Below, one piece after another: positions 7,747 to 14,016 of a stretch of DNA of 16,885 nt. The stretch is from positions 1-16,885 of the forward strand of contig CALGMY010000241.1 of the NCBI GenBank assembly GCA_937958785.1, in the 5' to 3' direction. The translations under genes were made by a program, and so were the position numbers. The notes below the pieces were generated by a model that searched no databases, was not told where the DNA came from, and was given only the letters and a program-made list of their open reading frames with translations. Each line of letters begins with the position of its first letter. Within the stretch, counting starts at the first letter, position 1. The DNA is from an uncultured Gammaproteobacteria bacterium. GTDB lineage: Bacteria > Pseudomonadota > Gammaproteobacteria > Steroidobacterales > GCA-2729495.

Positions 7747-8106
7747 ATGTACGTCGACGGCTTCGTGATCCCCGTGCCCAACGACAAGCGCGACGCCTAC
7801 CGGGAACTGGCCCGGAAGAGCTGGGAGGTCTTCAAGGAACTCGGCGCGACCCGCCAGGTCGAGTGCTGGGCCGACGACGTGCCGGACGGCAAGGTCACGG
7901 ACTTCCGGCGCTCGGTGAAGGCCGAGGCGGGCGAGACCCTCGTCTTCGCCTGGATCGAGTATCCCTCGAAGGAAGTGCGGGACGAGGTCAACCGGAAGAT
8001 CATCGAGGACCCGCGCATGGAGGCGATGATGAAGGACGGCATCCCCTTCGACGGCCAGCGCATGATCTTCGGCGGCTTCCGGCCGATGCTGGACGAGCAC
8101 CGCTAG
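7747..8106 (+). CDS. DUF1428 family protein (YbaA-like)
   Basis: A 119-residue cytoplasmic protein without signal peptide or membrane segment. It begins MYVDGFVIPVP and contains Y-R-E-L-A-R-K-S-W-E-V-F-K-E-L-G-A, E-C-W-A-D-D-V-P-D-G-K-V-T-D-F and F-A-W-I-E-Y-P-S-K, then D-P-R-M and a C-terminal G-Q-R-M-I-F-G-G-F. These are hallmarks of DUF1428 (Escherichia coli YbaA type), a dimeric alpha-beta barrel family without a firm function. Full family length. It follows the giant oxidase after 10 bp with an excellent Shine-Dalgarno, so it is likely co-translated, though a functional link to an exported enzyme is unclear. Its TAG stop overlaps the stop of the convergent DUF2779 gene in the tetranucleotide CTAG. 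Confidence 0.92.
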   Translation: MYVDGFVIPVPNDKRDAYRELARKSWEVFKELGATRQVECWADDVPDGKVTDFRRSVKAEAGETLVFAWIEYPSKEVRDEVNRKIIEDPRMEAMMKDGIPFDGQRMIFGGFRPMLDEHR

Positions 8107-9617
8107 CGAGGGTCGGTTTGCCCCTGTGTAGGAGCGCCGACCGGCGCGACCTTGCAGGTCTCCAGGAACCCCACCACCCGCACCATCGCCAGCGTGTCGT
8201 AGCCGCAGTACCTGAGCAGCTGGGCGCGCAGCACCTCCCGTTCGGGCGCCGGCGTCGCGGGATCCACGGCCCGGAACCAGGCGCCCTGGGCGGCGATGCC
8301 GTCCTGCACGCCCTCGAGCTGCCCGTAGTCCAGGTCCGGCGCGACCGTGGGCAGCACCGCCTTGATGGACCAGCTGCCCTGCATGGCCGGGTGGTACCAG
8401 CAGGCCTGCATGACGGGGAGCAGGTCGAAGAGCCGCGCCGCAATGGCGCGGAGTTCGTCCGCCAGGTCCGGGCAGCAGGCGGCGAGCGTGGTGAGGCATT
8501 GCCGCTCGTAGCTGGAGTAGGTGAACACGGGCCCGCTCGTGCCGGCCGCCGCCACCAGCGCCGCCGCCACCCCGCGGGCCGGGTGGCTGCCGGAGAGGTC
8601 GAGGAATTCCCGGTGCTCGAGCTGTCCGGGCTCGGTCTCCACGTGCAGCGACCACTGGAACGGCACGGTCTGGAACGGCCGCGAGCCGGGCCAGAGCGGG
8701 ATGCCGGGCGCGACGGTCTCGAAGTCCAGGTAGTAACGGGGGAACCCGGCCGGCAGGCGCTCGGCCGGCCCTGGTGGCCTGAATTCGGGCTGGCCTGACC
8801 GGGCGGCCCGCCACACGCGACGGGCATCGGCGCTGAAGAGCGCGGTCTCCGGCAGGTCCCGCACGTCCCGGTAGCCGCCGGCGACCAGCGCGTCGAGGCG
8901 CTTGCCGAGCCGGGGCAGGCTGGTGAGCGGGTGCTCGACCTTCGGCCAGCAGTGGCCCATGAATGCGCACTCGTAGGGCAACTTGCAGCGGGAGCCGATG
9001 GTCACATCCGGTTCCGGCCCGTCCACCGTGGCCTTCGCGGCCGCGAGCCAGCGGGGCACCTCGGGGAGCAGCGGCGCGACCTTCGCCGTCAGGTCCTCCT
9101 CCGCGAGCAGTCCCCTGTAGTTGCCGTCACCGGCGTAGACGAAGGTGTTGTCGATGCGGGCGAGCGCGACGCTGGCCGGCTTCAGCGGCGACGCCCCGAG
9201 CACCCAGGCCTGGATGGCGCAGTCGGTCACGTGCTCGGGCTTCACCGACGTGGACGACTTCACCTCCACGAGCCGCACGCCGCGGCACCCCGCCGCCGGC
9301 TCGATGATGTCCGCCCGGATGAGCAGCCCGTCCCGCTCGACGGTGGCCTCGAAGACGGGGCCCTTGAGTCCACTGGCGACCAGCGCGGCGGTTTCCGCCA
9401 GCGCCGCGGTCATGCCGGCGCCGCCGTCGATCAGCGTGCCGGTGCCGGCCGGGTCGTAGAGCTGCTGGGCGATGGCCCCGACGGCGTGGCCGGTGTCGAA
9501 GAGGGCCTGAGTGGCGGGGGCCACGGGCGGGGCCAGGTCCTTCCGGTGCACCTCCAGCCAGAGACGCTTCGGGCACTGCAGGAAGCCGGTGAGGCGGGAC
9601 TTGGAGAGGCCGGGCAT
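8103..9617 (-). CDS. DUF2779 protein: Cas4/AddB-like nuclease half fused to DEDD exonuclease-like half
   Basis: 504 residues. The start (ATG at 9617) gives M-P-G-L-S-K-S-R-L-T-G-F-L-Q-C-P-K-R-L-W-L, the usual DUF2779 opening. Residues 1-225 resemble a PD-(D/E)xK nuclease of Cas4/AddB type: Asp103 (R-A-D-I-I), Glu118-Val-Lys120 (V-E-V-K-S-S) and four cysteines at 15, 211, 217 and 223 in the first-plus-cluster arrangement that binds an Fe-S cluster. Residues about 290-490 form a DUF2779 RNase H-like exonuclease region with Asp298 and Glu300 in Y-Y-L-D-F-E-T-V, then F-T-Y-S-S-Y-E-R. DNA end-processing or defence is a plausible role; no partner is nearby. The frame stays open to 10373 upstream but that part is antisense to the RCC1 gene and is not coding. 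Divergent from the RCC1 gene across 93 bp. Confidence 0.88.
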   Translation of the reverse strand: MPGLSKSRLTGFLQCPKRLWLEVHRKDLAPPVAPATQALFDTGHAVGAIAQQLYDPAGTGTLIDGGAGMTAALAETAALVASGLKGPVFEATVERDGLLIRADIIEPAAGCRGVRLVEVKSSTSVKPEHVTDCAIQAWVLGASPLKPASVALARIDNTFVYAGDGNYRGLLAEEDLTAKVAPLLPEVPRWLAAAKATVDGPEPDVTIGSRCKLPYECAFMGHCWPKVEHPLTSLPRLGKRLDALVAGGYRDVRDLPETALFSADARRVWRAARSGQPEFRPPGPAERLPAGFPRYYLDFETVAPGIPLWPGSRPFQTVPFQWSLHVETEPGQLEHREFLDLSGSHPARGVAAALVAAAGTSGPVFTYSSYERQCLTTLAACCPDLADELRAIAARLFDLLPVMQACWYHPAMQGSWSIKAVLPTVAPDLDYGQLEGVQDGIAAQGAWFRAVDPATPAPEREVLRAQLLRYCGYDTLAMVRVVGFLETCKVAPVGAPTQGQTDPR

Positions 9618-9710
9618 GCCGGACTTTTTATCAGACCCGGCCCGCCGGTGCGCCGCCATTGACCGAAGGGTCCGACCGGGACCAAGCTCCCGGGAAACCG
9701 GAGGCCCCGC

Positions 9711-12422
9711 ATGATCCCCGCCCGCACCCTCCCCTTCGCCTGCCTGCTCCTCGTCCTCGCCCTGCCGGCCGCTGCCCGGGACCTCACCAGCCTCACCATC
9801 ACCCCGTCGGCGCCGTCGTCCACACCGGGCGCGGTCGTGCCGTTCAGCGCCACCGGCCTCTACGACGATCTCACCAGCCAGAAGCTGCGGCCGGCCACGC
9901 TGGCGCTGGGCGACGACCACACCTGCCTGCTCACGGCCGCGGGCGCGGTGCGGTGCTGGGGGCAGAACGGCTCCAGCCAGCTGGGCAACGGCCAGGCCTC
10001 GGGGATCGCGGTGATCCCCGAGGACGTCTCCGGCATCACGACCGCAGCGGCCCTCGCCGCCGGCAGCGCCCACACCTGCGCCGTGCTCGTGTCCGGCTCG
10101 GTCCGCTGCTGGGGCGACAACAGCGCGGGGCAGCTCGGCAACGGCACGACCAACCCCACGACCGTGCCGGTGACCGTCTCGGGCATCACCACGGCCATCG
10201 CGGTGACCGCCGGCACCAACCACAGCTGTGCGGTGCTCGCCGACGGCACGGTGCGCTGCTGGGGTTTCAACGCGTCGGGCCAGCTCGGCAACAACAGCAA
10301 CACCGCCTCGTCCACCCCCGTGACCGTCGTCACCCTCACCAACGCCACGGACGTGGTGGCCGGCGCCTTCCACACCTGCGCGCGCCTCGCCACCGGCAGC
10401 ATGCGCTGCTGGGGAGCCAACGGCTTCGGCCAGCTGGGCAACGGCAGCAACACCAATTCATCCATCCCCGTGCAGGTCGGCATCCTCAACAACGTCGCGA
10501 TGATGGGCGCGGGCAACGACCACACGTGCGCCATGCTGGTCGGCGGCGCCGTGCGCTGCTGGGGCTTCAACCTGTTCGGCAACCTGGGCAACGGCACGAC
10601 CACCGACTCGGCCACGCCGGTGGCCGTGGCGGGCCTGCCCGCCGCCCGGTCGCTCGCCACCGGCAGCCACCATAACTGCGCCCGGCTGACGGACGACACG
10701 GTGCGCTGCTGGGGCTTCAACTCCAATGGCCAGCTCGGCAACGGCGGCAACGTCAACTCGCCGACACCGATTGCCGTGGGGCTGTCGAACCTGGTGGCCG
10801 TGGAGGCTGGCGGGGCGCACACCTGCGCCGCCAGCACGACCGGTGGCCTGAACTGCTGGGGCAACAATACGTCCGGGCAGCTCGGCACCGGCAACGCCAG
10901 CGCCGTGGGGTTCACGGCGGAGACCTGGGGCGTCAGGCCCGCCTCCGCCATCGCCACCGGGAGCCTGCACAGCTGCGCCATCATCAGTGCCGGGCCCGTG
11001 CATTGCTGGGGCTACAACGGCTTCGGCCAGCTGGGCCACGGCTCGTTCTTCTCCAACGACATCCTCGTGCCCGTGCGGGTGCTGAACATCACCAATGCCG
11101 TGGCGCTCGGGCTTGGGGACACCCACAGCTGCGCCGTGCTCGGCAACGGCGGGTTGCTGTGCTGGGGGAACGGCGGCAACGGCCAGCTGGGCAACGGGGG
11201 CACGACGACCACGGCCACGCCTGTCGCAGTGAGCGGCATCTCGACGGCCTTCGCGGTCGCCGCGGGCACCAACCACACCTGCGCGGTGCTGAAGACGGGC
11301 GGCCTGTCCCAGGGACCGGTGCAGTGCTGGGGCCTGAACGGCTTCGGCCAGCTGGGGAACGGGACCAACAACAACTCCCTGGTGCCGGTCACGGTGACCG
11401 GCATCACGACGGCGACGGCCATCGCCGCCGGCTACAACCACACCTGCGCCCGCCTCGCCGACAACACCGTGCGCTGCTGGGGCGCGAATTTCGCGGGGGG
11501 ACTCGGCAACGGCAGCTTCAATGACTCCAACGTGCCGGTGACCGTGAGCGGCATCAGCACGGCGCTCGGCGTGAGCGCCGGCGGCGACACCAGCTGTGCG
11601 GTGCTGTCGACCGGCGCCGCGCGCTGCTGGGGCGACAACTCGTCCGGGCAGCTGGGCACCAGCAATGCCATCGGGAGTTCCTCGACGCCGGTGGCGGTGT
11701 CGGGCATGACCATCGCCACCGCTGTGACCACCGGCCAGACCCACAGCTGCGCACGACTCGCCACGGGCCGGCTGCAGTGCTGGGGCGCCAACAGCGAGGG
11801 CCAGCTCGGCACCGGCAACACGACGCCGTCGAACGTGCCGGTGGACGTGAACCGGCTGGTCCTGGCCAACGCGGTCGCGGCCGGTGCCTTCCACACGTGC
11901 GCCCTGCGCGCCGACAATGCCACCCTCTGCTGGGGCAGCAACGACTCGAGCCAGCTCGGCCAGGAGACCCCGGCCCCCGCCGCGGTGCTCAACTGGACCA
12001 GCGGCAACCCGGCCGTGGCCACCATCGACGCGGCGGGCAACGCCCAGGTGCTGGCGGCGGGCGTCGCCACCATCATCGCGAACTACGGCGGGCGGGCCAT
12101 CGGCGAGCTGCTGACCTCGACGGTGCCGGATGCCGATGGGGACGGGGTGCCGGATTCCTTCGACAACTGCACCCTCCGCGCCAACGCGAGCCAGTGCGAC
12201 TCGGACGGCGACGGCTTCGGCAACCGCTGCGACGGGGATTTCAACCAGTCCAACACCACCAACGCGGCCGACACCACCCTGTTCCGCGCCCAGCTCGGCC
12301 AGCCGAGCGTGGGCCCGCTGTTCAACGCCGCGGACCTCAACTGCAACGGCTTCGTGAACAGCCAGGACACGACGCTGTTCCGGGGGTTGCTGGGGAGTCC
12401 GCCGGGGCCGGGGAATAATTAG
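9711..12422 (+). CDS. Exported RCC1-repeat double propeller in a split Ig domain, dockerin-like C-terminus
   Basis: 903 residues, with GGAGG 6 nt before the ATG and a signal peptide (M-I-P-A-R-T then hydrophobic, ending A-A-A-R). Fourteen RCC1 repeats of about 50 residues run from about 63 to 755, each with H-T-C-A/H-S-C-A and R-C-W-G-x-N-x-x-G-Q-L-G-N-G. Fourteen equals two seven-bladed propellers. Each repeat has two cysteines, suggesting one disulfide per blade outside the cytoplasm. The flanks look like halves of one Big_2 Ig domain: L-T-S-L-T-I-T-P-S (about 24-62) and L-N-W-T-S-G-N-P-A-V-A-T-I-D-A-A-G-N-A (about 760-800). Then TSP3 repeats (D-A-D-G-D-G-V-P-D) and two dockerin-like loops, ending G-S-P-P-G-P-G-N-N. 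RCC1-fold proteins mediate protein contacts; no enzymatic residues are seen. Likely a surface binding protein. Confidence 0.92.
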   Translation: MIPARTLPFACLLLVLALPAAARDLTSLTITPSAPSSTPGAVVPFSATGLYDDLTSQKLRPATLALGDDHTCLLTAAGAVRCWGQNGSSQLGNGQASGIAVIPEDVSGITTAAALAAGSAHTCAVLVSGSVRCWGDNSAGQLGNGTTNPTTVPVTVSGITTAIAVTAGTNHSCAVLADGTVRCWGFNASGQLGNNSNTASSTPVTVVTLTNATDVVAGAFHTCARLATGSMRCWGANGFGQLGNGSNTNSSIPVQVGILNNVAMMGAGNDHTCAMLVGGAVRCWGFNLFGNLGNGTTTDSATPVAVAGLPAARSLATGSHHNCARLTDDTVRCWGFNSNGQLGNGGNVNSPTPIAVGLSNLVAVEAGGAHTCAASTTGGLNCWGNNTSGQLGTGNASAVGFTAETWGVRPASAIATGSLHSCAIISAGPVHCWGYNGFGQLGHGSFFSNDILVPVRVLNITNAVALGLGDTHSCAVLGNGGLLCWGNGGNGQLGNGGTTTTATPVAVSGISTAFAVAAGTNHTCAVLKTGGLSQGPVQCWGLNGFGQLGNGTNNNSLVPVTVTGITTATAIAAGYNHTCARLADNTVRCWGANFAGGLGNGSFNDSNVPVTVSGISTALGVSAGGDTSCAVLSTGAARCWGDNSSGQLGTSNAIGSSSTPVAVSGMTIATAVTTGQTHSCARLATGRLQCWGANSEGQLGTGNTTPSNVPVDVNRLVLANAVAAGAFHTCALRADNATLCWGSNDSSQLGQETPAPAAVLNWTSGNPAVATIDAAGNAQVLAAGVATIIANYGGRAIGELLTSTVPDADGDGVPDSFDNCTLRANASQCDSDGDGFGNRCDGDFNQSNTTNAADTTLFRAQLGQPSVGPLFNAADLNCNGFVNSQDTTLFRGLLGSPPGPGNN

Positions 12423-12426
12423 GGGT

Positions 12427-12462
12427 GGTGGCCAGGGTTGGTGGCCAGGGTTGGTGGCCAGG
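12427..12462 (+). repeat. Short tandem repeat, 13-bp unit x 2.8
   Basis: GGTGGCCAGGGTT is repeated at 12427-12439 and 12440-12452, with a 10-bp partial third copy at 12453-12462, just after the RCC1 gene stop and before the end of the convergent Fic gene. A similar GGTGGCCAGGG occurs alone near 16725. No hairpin or T-tract indicates a terminator. Confidence 0.7.
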
Positions 12463-12493
12463 CGCGGCGGTAGCGCCGGGCATCCGCCGCCGG

Positions 12494-13645
12494 TCACTCG
12501 AGCAGCTGCAGGTAGCCTTCGTAGCGATACAGCCGGTCCCGCTTGCGCTCCCCGATCTCCCTGAGGATCCCCGCGCCGATCAACACGTCGATGGCCTTGC
12601 CGGCCGTGGGCTTGCTCGTCGCCAGCAGGCGCGTCACCAGCGGCATGGTGATGACCGGGTGCGCGGGCAGCTGTTCGAACAGCTGGATGGCCGTCACCGT
12701 GGCGCCCGGCGCGGCGAGCAATTGCTGCCGATCCTTGCCGACCCGGGCGTAGATGGCGCGCGCGGTTCGTGTGGCGTCGTCGGCAACCTCGGCGACACCT
12801 GCAAGGAAGAACTTCAACCAGCCGGCCCAGTCGCCCTCGGTACGGATGGCGTCCAGCCAGCGGTAGTACGCGGCCTGGTTCCGCTTGAAGTGCAGGCTGA
12901 GGTACAGGAGCGGGCTGTTCAGCAGCCGCCAGTGGTCGAGGAGCAGCGCGATCAGCATCCGTCCCAGCCGGCCGTTGCCGTCCAGGTAGGGATGGATGGT
13001 CTCGAACTGCACGTGCACGAGGGCCACCCGGAGCAGGGGGGCCAGGTCGTCCCTGCCGTGGATGTAGCGCTCCAGGTCACCCAGCAGTCCGGCGATGCGC
13101 TGCGGTGGCGGCGGCACGAACACCGCGTTGCCAGGCCGGCTGCCGCCGATCCAGTTCTGGGAGCGGCGAATCTCCCCGGGCTGCTTGCTGGCGCCCCGGC
13201 TGCCTTGCATCAGGATGCGGTGGCAATCGTTGAGGAGCCGGACCGAGATCGGTGCCCCTTTCGGCGAACGGACCTGCCCGAAGGCGTGTTTGACGGCGGC
13301 GACGTAGTTCGTGACCTCCTCGATGTCCTCGATGCTGGAGGCTCCCGTCTGCTCCGCCTGCTCCCAGGCCAGGACGTCCTCGAGCGTGGCCTCCGTGCCC
13401 TCGATCTCCGAGGACAACAGCGCCTCCTTGCGGACGAAGGCATAGATGAACCAGTCGAGGGACGGGATCATCTCGCCCGCCAGGTCCAGCCGGGCGAGCG
13501 CCGCCTCCGCCGCCTGCAGTGGCCCATTGAGTTCCTGCAAGGACGTGGCCGAGAGCCGGGGCGGGAGAGGGTCAGGCACGAAGGCTCGGACCGACTCGCC
13601 GGTGACGGTGGTGGTGACGTAGCGGCCTGGGGGGCGGGCCTTCAT
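12494..13645 (-). CDS. Fic family protein (class II AMPylator-like) with winged-helix C-terminus
   Basis: 383 residues. The catalytic Fic motif is H-P-Y-L-D-G-N-G-R-L-G-R with His218 and Arg226. An N-terminal inhibitory helix carries S-S-E-I-E-G (Ser78, Glu82, Gly83), matching the S/T-x-x-x-E-G/N motif of class II self-inhibited Fic proteins. The preceding region (about 25-110) matches the Fic N-terminal domain. Residues about 310-383 look like a winged helix (T-R-L-L-A-T-S-K-P-T-A-G-K-A-I-D-V-L). Fic enzymes usually transfer AMP to a hydroxyl side chain; the target is unknown. The start at 13645 is chosen because M-K-A-R-P-P-G-R-Y is a usual family opening; the longer frame to 13810 has no homology-like content and crosses the operator repeats. 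The two operator-like repeats and the DNA-binding tail suggest autoregulation. Confidence 0.92.
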   Translation of the reverse strand: MKARPPGRYVTTTVTGESVRAFVPDPLPPRLSATSLQELNGPLQAAEAALARLDLAGEMIPSLDWFIYAFVRKEALLSSEIEGTEATLEDVLAWEQAEQTGASSIEDIEEVTNYVAAVKHAFGQVRSPKGAPISVRLLNDCHRILMQGSRGASKQPGEIRRSQNWIGGSRPGNAVFVPPPPQRIAGLLGDLERYIHGRDDLAPLLRVALVHVQFETIHPYLDGNGRLGRMLIALLLDHWRLLNSPLLYLSLHFKRNQAAYYRWLDAIRTEGDWAGWLKFFLAGVAEVADDATRTARAIYARVGKDRQQLLAAPGATVTAIQLFEQLPAHPVITMPLVTRLLATSKPTAGKAIDVLIGAGILREIGERKRDRLYRYEGYLQLLE

Positions 13646-13663
13646 GGTAATGCATTCTTTACC
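13646..13663. promoter_or_regulatory. Fic operator-like repeat, promoter-proximal copy
   Basis: GGTAATGCATTCTTTACC directly abuts the Fic start codon (13643-13645) and shares the pattern GTAA-N-GCATT-N2-TTAC with a second copy. It has partial dyad symmetry (GGTAA/TTACC). On the minus strand it covers TAAAGAAT, a possible -10 box, so occupancy would block expression. It also contains a possible 7-codon leader ORF (13665-13642) overlapping the Fic start by ATGA. Confidence 0.55.
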
Positions 13664-13676
13664 ATGACGGGGCACA

Positions 13677-13694
13677 AGTAAAGCATTGCTTACT
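13677..13694. promoter_or_regulatory. Fic operator-like repeat, distal copy
   Basis: AGTAAAGCATTGCTTACT matches the proximal copy at 12 of 18 positions (GTAA-N-GCATT-N2-TTAC) and is nearly palindromic around the central AT. The two copies are 31 bp apart, three helical turns, so dimers would bind on the same DNA face. Confidence 0.55.
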
Positions 13695-13728
13695 CGCGGG
13701 TGGCAGGGCCCCCAGTGCGTTATGTCGC

Positions 13729-13744
13729 TCACCCGTTCGGGTGA
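13729..13744. promoter_or_regulatory. Second TCACCC-N4-GGGTGA palindrome
   Basis: TCACCCGTTCGGGTGA has 7-bp arms and a 2-nt centre. It shares both hexamers and the spacing with the palindrome at 2266-2281. It sits about 40 bp before the dockerin relic and 270 bp before the cohesin-like gene. No T-tract follows, so an operator is more likely than a terminator. Confidence 0.5.
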
Positions 13745-13786
13745 TTTCCCCGGGACCAGGCCCCGCGTATCGTCGGGAACGAATGA

Positions 13787-13987
13787 GGGAACCGCCTGAC
13801 GAATGCCCAAGATGTGGTCATCATGCGCCAGCTCATCCAGGATCCAGACGTACCTCCGGCCTACAGCCGGGACGAATTCAACTGCACGGGAATCGCGGCC
13901 GCGCAGGCATCACTTATGGTCAGGCGACTGCGGCTGGGTGTAACGTTAACTGACAACAACGAAACGAGTGGGACCGAATCGGTCTGA
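13787..13987 (+). pseudogene. Decayed C-terminal dockerin-like module (gene relic)
   Basis: Read in the frame of 13787, the sequence gives GNRLTNAQDVVIMRQLIQDP, then D-V-P-P-A-Y-S-R-D-E-F-N-C-T-G-I-A-A-A-Q-A-S-L-M-V-R-R-L. This matches the end of the cohesin-like gene (G-N-R-L-T-N-A-Q-D-T-V-V-M-R-Q-L-L-Q-D-P). The match is also clear at DNA level from GGGAAC onward. A TGA at 13784-13786 immediately precedes it, and no start codon or upstream domain remains. The second loop has lost calcium ligands: Asp to Glu, Asn to Ala and Asp to Ala. The frame stays open to TGA at 13985. It is probably the tail of a deleted paralogue, or a partial duplication from the next gene. Confidence 0.8.
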
Positions 13988-14016
13988 GCCGTTAGGTCGT
14001 CGTGAGGGGATCGCCC

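Noticed and set aside
3507..7787. A 1426-codon open frame on the minus strand, opposite the oxidase gene
   Set aside because: The translation is a low-complexity mix of H, R, V, G, A and D with no domain. It arises from the strong GC bias of the plus-strand codons, while the plus frame has a signal peptide and recognisable catalytic motifs.
9618..10373. N-terminal extension of the DUF2779 frame
   Set aside because: This part is antisense to the RCC1 gene, is low-complexity, and the family opening begins at 9617.
9890..11970. Periodic DNA repeats that might be taken for a repeat array or CRISPR
   Set aside because: The roughly 150-bp period is the RCC1 protein repeat in a long open frame; the units diverge at DNA level and there are no spacers.
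10458..12497. A 679-codon minus-strand frame opposite the RCC1 gene
   Set aside because: It repeats because the RCC1 gene repeats; it has no start context and no recognisable family.
12425..13681. A 418-codon plus-strand frame opposite the Fic gene
   Set aside because: The composition is shadow-like and the minus strand holds an intact Fic motif, inhibitory motif and winged helix.
13646..13810. Upstream extension of the Fic frame to an ATG at 13810
   Set aside because: It would run through both operator-like repeats and the TCACCC palindrome, and the added residues resemble no Fic N-terminus.
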